This document shows, in pieces, positions 8,734 through 17,302 of a DNA stretch of 25,931 nucleotides. The notes beneath the pieces were generated by a model. It saw only the letters and a list, made by a program, of their open reading frames with translations, was not told where the DNA came from and did not search any database. Position 1 is the stretch's first letter, and every line of letters begins with the position of its first letter. Source of the DNA: an uncultured Comamonadaceae bacterium (GTDB lineage Bacteria > Pseudomonadota > Gammaproteobacteria > Burkholderiales > Burkholderiaceae_C). The stretch lies in assembly GCA_937871735.1 (NCBI GenBank), contig CALMOI010000252.1, forward strand, positions 1 through 25,931. Reading direction: 5' to 3'. A program made the translations under genes and the position numbers.

Positions 8734-10877
8734 TGCGCGCTTGGCTCACGGCGCTGCGGCTGACGCTGGAAAACCTGTTGTCGATCCGGCGTGGCGCGCT
8801 GTGGTTGTGGCTGGTGCTGCTGGTGGCCGGGCTGCTGGTCACGCTGGTCTGGCTGGCCGGGCGTTACGAGGTCAGCCAAGTGCAAGACGGGCTAGACCGC
8901 GATGCCACCAACGCCGTCAGCGACTTGCGCAGCGGCCTGACGCGCAACGTGCAAGGGCTGCAATCGCTGCACGCGGGCACGCCCACGCCCGGCAGTTGGG
9001 CGGTAGATGCCGCCACGCTGCTGCACGAGCACCGCGAATGGCTGCGGCTGGAGTGGCGCGATGCGCAAAACCGCTTGCTCGCGCAGGCCGACTCGCCGTA
9101 TCGGCCCCCGGTGTTCACGCGGCTGGCGCACGACCCCCTGCGCGACCCCTTGGGCGAAACCACCGGGCCCGGCACGCACGACATCGCGCCCCACCTGCTG
9201 CGCGACGACAGCCCGCGCCCTGATGCGCTGCAAGCCTGCGCCACAGCCCGCAAGTTCAACGGCCCCGGCTATTCGATCAGCTACTTTGTGCCCCTGAGCG
9301 ACGGTCTGGGGCTGGAGGTGATGGAGCTGTGCCTGCCACTGGTCGAAGCGGGGCGCTTGCAGGGCTACGCCGTCGCCACCTACGCGCTGCATGACATCTT
9401 GGTCGAGCTGATCAGCCCGGCCTACACCCGCAACCAAGACGTGTCTTTCACCGAGGCCGATGGCACGCGGCTGGCGTTGTACGGCTCGGTGCGGCGTGGC
9501 ACCCGCGTCTTCACCGCCCAGCAGTTGCTGGACTTGCCCGGCAACACCTTGGTGCTGCGCATGGACGGCTGGCGTGGCTCGCCCGATTTGTTTCCGAACG
9601 TGCTGACCGCGCTGGTCACCGCGATGTCGATTGCGCTGGTGCTGGTGTTGATTTTGCTGGCCCAAGACATGCGCCGCCGCCTTGAAGCCGAACACGCTTT
9701 GGCCGACGCGCTGGCCTTTCGCAAAGCGATGGAAGACTCACTGGTCACGGGCTTGCGCGCGCGTGACTTGCAAGGCCGCATCACCTATGTCAACCCGGCG
9801 TTTTGCGAGATGGTCGGGCTGACGGCGCAAGAACTGCTCGGCCACGGCACGCCCGCGCCCTACTGGCCGCCCGAGTTGGTGGACGAGTACCAGCAGCGCC
9901 AAGCGATTCGGCTGGCGGGCAACGCACCACCGCGCGAGGGGTTTGAGTCGGTGTTCATGCGCAAAGACGGCGTGCGCTTTCCGGTGCTGATCATTGAAGC
10001 GCCGCTGATCAACGCGCTGGGCAAGCAAACCGGCTGGATGAGCGCCTTTTTGGACATCAGCGAACAGCGCCGGGTAGAAGAGCTCTCGCGCGCCAGCCAA
10101 GAGCGCCTGCAAGCCACCGCCCGCTTGGCCACCGTGGGCGAGATGGCTTCGCTGCTCAGCCACGAGCTGAACCAGCCGCTGGCCGCCATTGCCAGCTACG
10201 CCACCGGCTCGCTCAATTTGCTGGAGCCCGCATCCATCGCCGCCCACCCGCCAGATGCCGACACGCTTGACGACGTGCGCATGGCGCTGGGGCGCATTGC
10301 GGCGCAAGCGGGGCGTGCGGGCAAAGTCATCAAAAGCGTGCACGACTTTGTGCGCCGCCGCGAGCAAGTGCGCGAAGCTTTGCCGGTGCAGGCGCTGCTG
10401 GACGCTATCTTGCCGCTGGTCAACTTGCAGGCGCGCAAACTGCGCGTGCAAGTGCAGCTCCAGATTGAAGCGCATCTGCCCGACGTGTTTTGCGACCGCA
10501 CGATGGTTGAGCAAGTGCTGCTGAACTTGGCGCGCAACGCGATGCAAGCCATGGATCAGCCGGGCGTGAGCCAGCGCGAGTTAGTGTTGCGCGTGCGCCG
10601 TGCCCCGAATGGCGCGGGCAACCGCTGGATCGAATTTGCCGTGCTGGACTGCGGCCTTGGCATACCTGAAGCGGTGGCACGCCAACTGTTCACACCGTTT
10701 TACACCACGAAAACCGAAGGCATGGGGCTGGGCCTGAGTTTGTGCCGCACCGTGGTCGAGCAGCATGGCGGACACCTCTATTTCGAGCCCAATTTGCCGC
10801 AGGGCACAGTGTTTCGCTTCACCTTGCCTGCGCAGGTGCGTGGAATGATTCACCCCGCCTCGCCCTCGCTAGAATGA
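8733..10877 (+). CDS. PAS-domain sensor histidine kinase (DctS/FixL-like)
   Basis: A 714-residue membrane sensor kinase that should autophosphorylate and pass phosphate to the regulator encoded 4 bases downstream. Order of parts: transmembrane helix at about 21-43; extracytoplasmic sensor domain of about 245 residues (probably Cache-like); second transmembrane helix at about 289-310; PAS domain at about 330-450 (RITYVNPAFCEMVGL, then an FLDISEQRRVEEL linker); HisKA with His477 in SHELNQPLAAI; and an HATPase_c domain (N-box LLNLARNAMQAM, DCGLGIP, GMGLGLSLCRTVVEQHGG). The H-box is of the DctB/FixL type. The start at 8733 overlaps the nitrilase stop; the longer frame from 8613 is inside that gene. 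The ligand is unknown. C4-dicarboxylate sensing is possible by resemblance to DctS, but no transporter genes are visible. Confidence 0.92.
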   Translation: MRAWLTALRLTLENLLSIRRGALWLWLVLLVAGLLVTLVWLAGRYEVSQVQDGLDRDATNAVSDLRSGLTRNVQGLQSLHAGTPTPGSWAVDAATLLHEHREWLRLEWRDAQNRLLAQADSPYRPPVFTRLAHDPLRDPLGETTGPGTHDIAPHLLRDDSPRPDALQACATARKFNGPGYSISYFVPLSDGLGLEVMELCLPLVEAGRLQGYAVATYALHDILVELISPAYTRNQDVSFTEADGTRLALYGSVRRGTRVFTAQQLLDLPGNTLVLRMDGWRGSPDLFPNVLTALVTAMSIALVLVLILLAQDMRRRLEAEHALADALAFRKAMEDSLVTGLRARDLQGRITYVNPAFCEMVGLTAQELLGHGTPAPYWPPELVDEYQQRQAIRLAGNAPPREGFESVFMRKDGVRFPVLIIEAPLINALGKQTGWMSAFLDISEQRRVEELSRASQERLQATARLATVGEMASLLSHELNQPLAAIASYATGSLNLLEPASIAAHPPDADTLDDVRMALGRIAAQAGRAGKVIKSVHDFVRRREQVREALPVQALLDAILPLVNLQARKLRVQVQLQIEAHLPDVFCDRTMVEQVLLNLARNAMQAMDQPGVSQRELVLRVRRAPNGAGNRWIEFAVLDCGLGIPEAVARQLFTPFYTTKTEGMGLGLSLCRTVVEQHGGHLYFEPNLPQGTVFRFTLPAQVRGMIHPASPSLE

Positions 10878-10881
10878 GCCG

Positions 10882-11508
10882 ATGCAGCCCGTTCAAAACG
10901 CTACCGTATTCATCGTCGACGACGATGCCAGCGTGCGCGAAGCACTGGCGTGGCTGCTGCGCTCGCGTCGCTTGTTGAGCGAGGTGTTCGACAGCGGCGA
11001 CGCTTTCGACAGTTTCAGCACCAACCCCGCCAACCATTTAGGGACGCAGCCCGCCTGTTTGCTGCTGGATGTGCGCATGCCCGGCATGAGCGGCTTGGCT
11101 CTGTTTGAGCGCCTGATGGAGCGCGGCCTGACCGAGCTGCTGCCCGTGATTTTCCTGACCGGCCACGCTGATGTGCCCACCGCCGTGGCCACCGTCAAGC
11201 GCGGCGCGTTCGACTTCTGCGAAAAACCGTTCTCTGACAACGCGCTGGTCGATCGTGTGGAGCAAGCCTTGGCCCAGTCGGCGCAAGTGCTGGCTGCGCG
11301 CAGTCAAAAGCACCGTTTGCAAACCCGCTTGAATGAGTTGACTGAGCGCGAGCGCGACGTGATGCGGCTGGTGGTGGAGGGCTTGCCCAACAAGCTGATT
11401 GCCGATCAGCTCAACATCAGCGTGCGCACGGTGGAAGTGCACCGCGCCCGGGTTTTCGACAAGATGGAGGTCAAGTCAGCCGTTGAGCTTGCCAACTTGC
11501 TGCGCTGA
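10882..11508 (+). CDS. FixJ/NarL-family response regulator
   Basis: A 208-residue two-component regulator, the likely partner of the preceding kinase (gap of 4 bases). The receiver domain has the acidic pocket at Asp13-Asp15 (FIVDDDASVRE), phosphoacceptor Asp63 (LLLDVRMPGMSG), Thr93 (FLTGHADVP) and Lys115 (CEKPF). A LuxR-type helix-turn-helix follows at about 146-205 (LTEREREVMRLVVEG, then ISVRTVEVHRARVFDKM). The layout matches FixJ, TmoT and DctR regulators. Its last 33 bases overlap the 3' end of a small gene on the opposite strand. Targets cannot be named from the window; control of its own operon, or of a distant transporter, are both open. Confidence 0.92.
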   Translation: MQPVQNATVFIVDDDASVREALAWLLRSRRLLSEVFDSGDAFDSFSTNPANHLGTQPACLLLDVRMPGMSGLALFERLMERGLTELLPVIFLTGHADVPTAVATVKRGAFDFCEKPFSDNALVDRVEQALAQSAQVLAARSQKHRLQTRLNELTERERDVMRLVVEGLPNKLIADQLNISVRTVEVHRARVFDKMEVKSAVELANLLR

Positions 11509-11649
11509 AGGCGCAGACTCCGGCGCAGGGGCAGCGGGCTCTGCCGGAGTGGGAAGTTCACCACGCGGCCGACCGGCAAACATCGTCCACCACACGATCA
11601 ACACCAGCAACAACAGTGCGCCCAGCGCCTCAAGCAAAATGAAACCCAT
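11476..11649 (-). CDS. Small single-pass membrane protein, unknown function
   Basis: A 57-residue ORF that I think is real. It has an AGGAG ribosome binding site 7 bases before its ATG (11649), a very hydrophobic segment at residues 4-25 (ILLEALGALLLLVLIVWW), and a Pro/Ala-rich hydrophilic tail rich in PAEPAAPAPESAP. This suggests one membrane helix with a short flexible tail. The start codon lies in a CATG that can also supply an mltA start on the plus strand, so the two genes would diverge from the same four bases. Its 3' end overlaps the response-regulator gene by 33 bases on the opposite strand, which weakens the call slightly. I do not recognise the family. The longer reading frame to 11829 is antisense to mltA and is not used. 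Confidence 0.55.
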   Translation of the reverse strand: MGFILLEALGALLLLVLIVWWTMFAGRPRGELPTPAEPAAPAPESAPSAQQVGKLNG

Positions 11650-12832
11650 GCATCGACTCCTGTGCCAGATTGGCTTGGCAGTGATTGTAGGAATCTTGGC
11701 CGGTTGCGCCAGCCACCCGCCCGCGCCGCCGGTTCCGGGTGTGGCTGCGCCCTCGAACCCCGATGGCAGTCTGTTTGGCTTGGACGAGTTCTTGATGAGC
11801 GATGACACCGGCGTGCTGCCGCCCGTCATGATTCAAGCCAAAAGCCGCTGGGTGCCGGTGCGCTGGGCTGAGTTGCCGGGCTTGCGTGGCGACTCGCTCA
11901 ATGAAGCTTGGAATGCCTGGATCAAAAGCTGCGAGCGCCCCAACCCGGCACACGCCCATTTGTGCGACGAGGTGCGCCGCCTGAGCTTGGCCTCGGCTGA
12001 AGAGCAGCGCGGCTGGTTGCGCGCCCGTTTGCAGCCGTACCGCGTGGAGCCCTTGAGCGGCCCGCCCGACGGCCTGCTCACCGGCTACTTTGAGCCGCTG
12101 TTCAACGCCTCGCGCGTGCAGCGCCCTGGCTTTAACGTGCCGCTGTACCGCATGCCCGCCGATCTCAAAACCCGCCGCCCGTGGTTCACCCGCAAAGAAA
12201 TCGACACCTTGCCCGAAGCGCGTGCCGCGCTGCGTGGCCGAGAAATCGCTTGGCTGGCCGACCCGATTGAAGTGCTGATCATGCAAATTCAAGGCACGGG
12301 CCGCATCCGTATGACCGAGTCTGATGGCTCGGTGCGCATTGTGCGGATGGCCTACGCCGGAACCAACGGGCAGGCTTACCAAAGCGTGGGCCGCTGGTTG
12401 CTCGATCGCAATGAAGTGCAAGACGCCTCGTGGCCCGGCATCAAGACTTGGCTGGTGCAAAACCCGCAGCGCACGCAAGAGCTGCTGTGGAGCAACCCGC
12501 GTGTGGTGTTTTTCCAAGAAGAGCCGCTGTCAGCAGTCGATGCCGCTTTTGGCCCGCGTGGTGCCCAGGGCGTGCAACTGACCCCAGGCCGCTCCATCGC
12601 GGTAGACCGAGAAAGTATTCCCTACGGCACGCCAGTCTGGATGGATTCACGTGGCCCGCTGGTCGATTTGCAGCGACTGGTGATGGCCCAAGACACCGGC
12701 AGCGCCATCACGGGCGCAGTGCGGGCGGACTATTTTGCGGGCTGGGGCGCTGAGGCGGGCGAATTGGCCGGTCGCCTCAAGCAGCCGCTGCGTCTGTGGG
12801 TGTTGTGGCCCAAAGCGCACCGCGACTACTGA
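11639..12832 (+). CDS. mltA: Membrane-bound lytic murein transglycosylase A (MltA), lipoprotein
   Basis: MltA cleaves the MurNAc-GlcNAc bond of peptidoglycan with 1,6-anhydro ring formation, from the inner face of the outer membrane. With the ATG at 11639 the protein is 397 residues. It has a lipoprotein signal peptide ending in the lipobox LAGC (Cys23), an MltA beta-barrel domain (LTGYFEPLFNASR; IMQIQGTGRIRM; YAGTNGQAYQSVGRWL) and a C-terminal 3D domain (MAQDTGSAITGAVRADYFAGWG) holding the catalytic Asp. A second in-frame ATG at 11648 would drop three residues and also leave a workable signal peptide. Neither start has a clear ribosome binding site, so the choice rests on the Lys it adds to the n-region. 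A hairpin with a T-run follows at 12939-12964. Confidence 0.92.
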   Translation: MKPMHRLLCQIGLAVIVGILAGCASHPPAPPVPGVAAPSNPDGSLFGLDEFLMSDDTGVLPPVMIQAKSRWVPVRWAELPGLRGDSLNEAWNAWIKSCERPNPAHAHLCDEVRRLSLASAEEQRGWLRARLQPYRVEPLSGPPDGLLTGYFEPLFNASRVQRPGFNVPLYRMPADLKTRRPWFTRKEIDTLPEARAALRGREIAWLADPIEVLIMQIQGTGRIRMTESDGSVRIVRMAYAGTNGQAYQSVGRWLLDRNEVQDASWPGIKTWLVQNPQRTQELLWSNPRVVFFQEEPLSAVDAAFGPRGAQGVQLTPGRSIAVDRESIPYGTPVWMDSRGPLVDLQRLVMAQDTGSAITGAVRADYFAGWGAEAGELAGRLKQPLRLWVLWPKAHRDY

Positions 12833-12920
12833 GTTCCCCATAGTGAAAGGTCAGCGGCGCAAGTGCCGTTGGCCTCTGTGGATTTGGCCGAGCAGGCCTG
12901 CGGTGCAAGAGCGCGCTGCC

Positions 12921-12926
12921 TAGAAT
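12921..12926 (+). promoter_or_regulatory. Possible -10 element upstream of the antiporter gene
   Basis: TAGAAT differs from the TATAAT consensus at one base and lies 69 bases before the antiporter ATG. No recognisable -35 hexamer is found at 16-18 bases upstream, so the call is weak. If used, the hairpin at 12939-12960 would lie in the transcribed leader. Confidence 0.25.
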
Positions 12927-12938
12927 GGACTGGCCCTA

Positions 12939-12964
12939 GGCGGCCACGCAGTTGGCCGCCTTTT
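12939..12964 (+). terminator. Hairpin with T-run after mltA
   Basis: GGCGGCCA and TGGCCGCC form a perfect 8-bp stem with a 6-base loop (CGCAGT), followed directly by TTTT. It lies 106 bases after the mltA stop and 31 bases before the antiporter start. This is the form of an intrinsic terminator for mltA. If transcription of the antiporter starts at the TAGAAT just upstream, the same hairpin would instead sit in its leader. Confidence 0.6.
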
Positions 12965-12995
12965 CGTTCTGCCGACAGCCTCACGCCCCCACGCC

Positions 12996-14693
12996 ATGCC
13001 CCACGACATCAGCCTTATTTCCACCTTGGCCGCCGGTTTTGGCTTGGCGCTGGTGTTTGGCTATTTGGTGACACGGCTGCGCATGCCGCCGTTGGTGGGC
13101 TACTTGCTGGCGGGGGTGGTGATCGGCCCGGCCACGCCCGGCTTTGTGGGCGACATGCATTTGGCCAGCCAGTTGGCCGAGATCGGCGTGATCTTGCTCA
13201 TGTTTGGCGTGGGCCTGCATTTCTCAATGGCCGACTTGATGTCGGTGCGGCGCATTGCCATTCCGGGAGCCATTGTCCAAATTGGGGTGGCTGTGGCCTT
13301 GGGCGGTGGCTTGGCCCAGTTTTGGGGCTGGGACTGGGGCGCGGCGCTGGTGTTTGGCCTGTGCTTGTCGGTGGCCAGCACGGTGGTGCTGCTCAAGCTG
13401 CTGGAGTCACGCGGCTTGCTCAACAGCATCAATGGCCGCATCGCCATAGGCTGGCTGGTGGTGGAAGACTTGGTGATGGTCTTGGTGCTGGTATTGCTGC
13501 CGCTGATGGCCGAGTTGCTGCATCCCAAAAACGCCGCAGTCCAAAGCAGCTCGCTGGGCTGGACGGTGTTGGTCACGCTGGCCAAGGTCAGCGCCTTCAT
13601 TGCGCTGATGCTGCTGGTGGGGCGGCGCTTGCTGCCCAAGGTGCTGTGGTGGGTGGCGCGCACCGGCTCGCGTGAGTTGTTCACCCTGTGCATCATCGCC
13701 ATTGCTTTGGGCGTGGCCTACGGCTCGGCGCTGTTGTTTGATGTGTCGTTCGCTCTGGGCGCGTTCTTCGCCGGGATGATGATGCAAGAGTCCGAGTTTA
13801 GCCACCGCGCCGCCGACGAGTCGCTGCCGCTGCGCGATGCTTTTGCTGTGCTGTTCTTTGTCTCGGTGGGCATGCTGTTTGACCCGGCGGTGCTGTGGCT
13901 GGCACCGGTCAAGTTGGCCATCACAGTGGGCGTGATCGTACTGGGCAAGACGCTGGCCGCTGTGGCCTTGGTGCTGCTGTGGCGCTACCCGCTCAACACC
14001 GCGCTGACCGTGGGCGTGGGCTTGGCGCAGATTGGCGAGTTCTCTTTCATCTTGGCCAATTTGGGTGTGTCGCAAGGGCTGTTGAGTGCCCAAGGGCAAA
14101 GTTTGGTGTTGGCTGCGGCGATGGTGTCGATTGCCTTGAACTCGGCCTTGTTTGCCGCCATTGCGCCGCTCTTGGCGTGGGCGCGCCGCCACTCGGCCTT
14201 GGCGCGCAGACTCGATGCGCGTGACGACCCACTCAGCCAACTGCCAGACGGCATGGACACCACGCGGCTGCACGATTTGGTGGTGTTGGTGGGCTACGGC
14301 CCCATCGGCCAGCAAGTCGCCGCCCAGCTGCGCGCCCAGCAACGCGCCTTCGTGGTGGTGGACGACAACCGCGACGCGGTAGAAGCCCTGCGCGCCGCAG
14401 GCACCCCTGCCGTGACCGGTGACCCCAGCGACCCGGCCACGCTGATCCAAGCGCACATTGCCCGCGCTGCCGTGTTGACCATCACCATGCCAGACAGCCT
14501 GTTGACCCGAGCCATGGTGGGCACGGCCCGCGAGCTCAACCCCGGTGTGCACATCGTCGCCCACGCTGCCAGTGATGAAGAAGCCCAGCTGCTGCGCGGC
14601 GAGCTGCACATCACCGCCTTGGTGCCCGACACCGCGCTGGCCGAGCAGCTGGTGCAGCGCAGTGCGGTCAAGGCACCACATCCGCACCCTTGA
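12996..14693 (+). CDS. KefB/YbaL-type monovalent cation:proton antiporter with TrkA-N domain
   Basis: A 565-residue CPA2-family transporter. The N-terminal ~400 residues are strongly hydrophobic, with about 12 predicted helices (for example LVFGYLVTRLRMPPLVGYLLAGVVIGP, GVILLMFGVGLHFS, and ASTVVLLKLLE in the exchanger core). A cytosolic Rossmann-type TrkA-N domain starts near residue 426 (VVLVGYGPIGQQVA, VVVDDN) and would bind NAD(H) or a similar nucleotide to gate transport. The layout fits KefB/KefC and YbaL/RosB proteins, which exchange K+ or Na+ for H+ under electrophile or pH stress. I cannot choose between them. The ATG at 12996 immediately precedes the first helix. It appears to be transcribed alone. 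Confidence 0.88.
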   Translation: MPHDISLISTLAAGFGLALVFGYLVTRLRMPPLVGYLLAGVVIGPATPGFVGDMHLASQLAEIGVILLMFGVGLHFSMADLMSVRRIAIPGAIVQIGVAVALGGGLAQFWGWDWGAALVFGLCLSVASTVVLLKLLESRGLLNSINGRIAIGWLVVEDLVMVLVLVLLPLMAELLHPKNAAVQSSSLGWTVLVTLAKVSAFIALMLLVGRRLLPKVLWWVARTGSRELFTLCIIAIALGVAYGSALLFDVSFALGAFFAGMMMQESEFSHRAADESLPLRDAFAVLFFVSVGMLFDPAVLWLAPVKLAITVGVIVLGKTLAAVALVLLWRYPLNTALTVGVGLAQIGEFSFILANLGVSQGLLSAQGQSLVLAAAMVSIALNSALFAAIAPLLAWARRHSALARRLDARDDPLSQLPDGMDTTRLHDLVVLVGYGPIGQQVAAQLRAQQRAFVVVDDNRDAVEALRAAGTPAVTGDPSDPATLIQAHIARAAVLTITMPDSLLTRAMVGTARELNPGVHIVAHAASDEEAQLLRGELHITALVPDTALAEQLVQRSAVKAPHPHP

Positions 14694-14738
14694 TGCGCTG
14701 ACAGTGGGCGTGCCGCTGCGCGCTCTAGCGGCTGGGTG

Positions 14739-14754
14739 TGTCATGCGCATGACA
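14739..14754. promoter_or_regulatory. 16-bp perfect palindrome upstream of the PhoX-family gene
   Basis: TGTCATGCGCATGACA is identical to its own reverse complement and lies 53 bases before the PhoX-family ATG, a good place for an operator bound by a symmetric dimer. The TGTCAT half-site resembles one half of a Pho box, but Pho boxes are direct repeats, so PhoB binding is not supported. The regulator is unknown. Confidence 0.4.
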
Positions 14755-14807
14755 TTCGCGCTCGCCAAAATTCACTTCTTCCCCGACCCTGAACCGGAGC
14801 GTTCCCC

Positions 14808-16715
14808 ATGTCATCTCTTCTTGCCACTCGCCGCCATGCGCTGAAACTGTTGGCCGGTGTTCCGCTGTTGCCCCTGAGTGTGGGTGGCGGCAGTGCCTTG
14901 CTCAGTGCTTGCGCCAGCACCGCCGCCGCGCTGCCTTCTGGCGTGAACTACCGCTTTGTGGGCATGGATGCGCCGTCGTTGGCTGACCCCGCCGCGATGG
15001 CCCGCACCAGCGTGGCTTCCAGCTTGCAAGTGCGTGTGGCGGATGGCAGCGTGCAAAGTTATCCGCTGGCGTACCAGCCCTTTTTCATGACGGGCGATGC
15101 CGTGCCCGACGGCAACGGCGGCACCACGCTGGCGGGCGGCTACTACAACATCTTGAATCGCCCCATCATCGACACCTCGCTGCCGGGGCAAGAGCGCCAG
15201 TTCTTCTCCGACTGCCCGGATGGCATGTCGCTGCTGCAACTGCCGCACCCCAAAGTGAGCGGCGTGCAAGGCAAAGCGGTGTTTGCCGTGGTGCAGTTTG
15301 AATACACCACCCGCGACTTGGGCCACGCCCCGGCCTATGGCTTGCTGCCTTCGCCCATCGCGGTGTTGACGCTGGATCAAAACCCGCAAACCGGCGCGCT
15401 CAAGCTGGTCAAGTACCACAACGTGGACACCTCGTCGGTCAATGGCTTGTGGATCACTTGCGGGGCCAGCCTGTCGCCGTGGAACACGCATTTGTCCAGC
15501 GAAGAGTACGAGCCCGATGCCTTCGAGCCCGGCGACAAGCGCATGAAGGCCTACAGCCGCCACCTGTTCGGCGCGGAAGGCATCGCCAATCCGTACCACT
15601 ACGGCCATCTGCCGGAAGTCACCGTGAACGCGGACGGCACTGGCAGCATTGCCAAGCATTACTGCTTGGGCCGCATCTCGCACGAACTGGTGCAAGTCAT
15701 GCCCGACCAGCGCACCGTGCTGATGGGCGACGATGCCACCAACGGCGGCCTGTTCTTGTTCATCGCTGACAAGGCCACGCAGTTGTCGGCGGGCACGCTG
15801 TACGCGGCCAAGTGGCACCAGACCTCGGGCGTGGGCCCCGGCAGCGCCAGCTTAAGCTGGATCAAACTGGGCCACGCCACCAGCGCCGACATCGAAAAAC
15901 TGGCCAACACGCTCAAGCCCCACGACATCATGGACGTGAAGACCGCCGATCCCAAGGATGCGAGCTACACCCGGATTCGCTACAGCGGCAAAGACAACTG
16001 GATCAAGCTGCGCCCCGGCATGGAGCAAGCCGCCGCCTTCCTGGAAACCCACCGCTACGCCGCGCTGGTCGGGGCCAGCTTGGGCTTCACCAAGATGGAG
16101 GGCACCACCGTCAACGTGCGCGACAAGGTGGCGTACTCGGCCATGAGCTACATCCAAGCCTCGATGGTGGACGGCAGCACCGACATCAAGGTGCAAGGCC
16201 CCAAGTCCGGCGCGGTGTACGCGCTGAACCTGAAAGGCGGGCAACAAGACCACAGTGGCGCAGCCATCGCCAGCGACTGGGTGCCGGTGGACATGGCCGC
16301 GCCGCCCGCGTTGGTCGGCCAAGACTTGGACACGCCCGACGCGCTGGGCAACCTGTCGCACGCCGACCGCATCGCCAACCCGGACAACATCAAGTTCTCA
16401 GAAAAGCTGCGCACGCTGTTCATCGGCGAAGACTCGGGCCGCCACGTCAACAACTTTTTGTGGGCTTACCACGTCGATACGCAAACGCTGACGCGCCTGC
16501 TGTCGTGCCCGTCAGGCGCTGAATCGACCGGCCTGCAAGCCGTGGACGATCTGAATGGCTGGACGTACATCATGAGCAACTTCCAGCACCCCGGCGACTG
16601 GGAAGCACCGCTGCACGACAAGGTCAAAAACACCCTCGACCCGCTGGTGCGCGCCAATTACAAAGACCGTTTCGGCGCAGGCGTGGGCTATTTGACGCTG
16701 GCGAACAAGCTGTAA
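14808..16715 (+). CDS. PhoX-family (DUF839) protein, Tat-exported lipoprotein
   Basis: A 635-residue member of the PhoX/DUF839 family. These are beta-propeller proteins that include Ca/Fe-dependent alkaline phosphatases acting outside the inner membrane. The N-terminus carries a twin-arginine motif (TRRHALK, Arg8-Arg9) and a lipobox (LSAC, Cys35), which implies folded export and lipid anchoring. Family-type segments include DCPDGMSLLQLP, GLWITCGASLSPWNTHLSSEEYEPD (central), ISHELVQVMPDQRTVLMGDD and the late FIGEDSGRHVNNFLWAY. The ATG at 14808 has GGAGC as ribosome binding site. Phosphatase activity is inferred from family membership only. A paralogue with the same leader design begins at 25705, with two insertions between them. 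Confidence 0.88.
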   Translation: MSSLLATRRHALKLLAGVPLLPLSVGGGSALLSACASTAAALPSGVNYRFVGMDAPSLADPAAMARTSVASSLQVRVADGSVQSYPLAYQPFFMTGDAVPDGNGGTTLAGGYYNILNRPIIDTSLPGQERQFFSDCPDGMSLLQLPHPKVSGVQGKAVFAVVQFEYTTRDLGHAPAYGLLPSPIAVLTLDQNPQTGALKLVKYHNVDTSSVNGLWITCGASLSPWNTHLSSEEYEPDAFEPGDKRMKAYSRHLFGAEGIANPYHYGHLPEVTVNADGTGSIAKHYCLGRISHELVQVMPDQRTVLMGDDATNGGLFLFIADKATQLSAGTLYAAKWHQTSGVGPGSASLSWIKLGHATSADIEKLANTLKPHDIMDVKTADPKDASYTRIRYSGKDNWIKLRPGMEQAAAFLETHRYAALVGASLGFTKMEGTTVNVRDKVAYSAMSYIQASMVDGSTDIKVQGPKSGAVYALNLKGGQQDHSGAAIASDWVPVDMAAPPALVGQDLDTPDALGNLSHADRIANPDNIKFSEKLRTLFIGEDSGRHVNNFLWAYHVDTQTLTRLLSCPSGAESTGLQAVDDLNGWTYIMSNFQHPGDWEAPLHDKVKNTLDPLVRANYKDRFGAGVGYLTLANKL

Positions 16716-16791
16716 CAGCAGCAGTTGGGCGCGCGGGCGCTGATCTCAGGTAGATTGGGCGCGTCGCTTTGACTTCACCAGGAACTCGCCC

Positions 16792-17292
16792 ATGTCGCCC
16801 ATCGCCGCTGCGCCTTTCGTTTTGCCCCTCACCACCTTGGATGGGCGCACGGTCACGCTCGCGGACTTTGCCGGGCGGGTGCTGCTGGTTGTCAACGTCG
16901 CCAGCCGCTGCGGTTTTACGCCGCAGTACGCCGGGCTGGAGGCGCTGTACCGCCAGTACCAAAATCGCGGCCTGACGGTGCTGGGCTTTCCGTGCGACCA
17001 GTTCGGCCACCAAGAGCCGGGCGACGCTGCTGAGATCGCGCAGTTTTGCACCCTGAACTACGAGGTCAGCTTTCCGCTGTTCGCCAAGGTCGAGGTCAAC
17101 GGCGCGGGCGCGCATCCGCTGTACCAGTGGCTCAAAAAAGAAGCGCCGGGCCTGTTAGGTACCGAGGCCATCAAGTGGAATTTCACGAAGTTTTTGATCG
17201 ACCCCGAAGGCCGCGTTGTGCGCCGCTTTGCCCCGACCGACACGCCCGCCAGCTTGGCGCGGCACGTGGAGCCGCTGCTGCCGGCGGTATAG
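16792..17292 (+). CDS. Glutathione peroxidase family protein (Cys type)
   Basis: A 166-residue thiol peroxidase that reduces hydrogen and organic peroxides using glutathione or thioredoxin. The peroxidatic residue is Cys40 (VNVASRCGFTPQY), with the partner residues Gln74 (QFGHQEPG), Trp129 and Asn130 (IKWNFTKFLID) in place. Cys86 (QFCTLNY) is positioned like the resolving cysteine of the thioredoxin-using members, which points to a Trx-dependent enzyme. The usual FPCNQFG reads FPCDQFG here. The ATG at 16792 is preceded by AGGA at 16779-16782. It probably has its own promoter in the 76-base gap after the PhoX-family gene. Confidence 0.93.
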   Translation: MSPIAAAPFVLPLTTLDGRTVTLADFAGRVLLVVNVASRCGFTPQYAGLEALYRQYQNRGLTVLGFPCDQFGHQEPGDAAEIAQFCTLNYEVSFPLFAKVEVNGAGAHPLYQWLKKEAPGLLGTEAIKWNFTKFLIDPEGRVVRRFAPTDTPASLARHVEPLLPAV

Positions 17293-17302
17293 CTGCGTTC
17301 AT

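Noticed and set aside
14737..14756. Pho box before the PhoX-family gene
   Set aside because: TGTCAT occurs in inverted orientation, whereas a Pho box needs direct repeats at an 11-base period.
13407..14768. 453-codon open frame on the minus strand
   Set aside because: It is antisense to the antiporter gene; His/Gln/Arg-rich with no membrane segment or motif.
14811..15818. 335-codon open frame on the minus strand
   Set aside because: It is antisense to the PhoX-family gene and of shadow composition.
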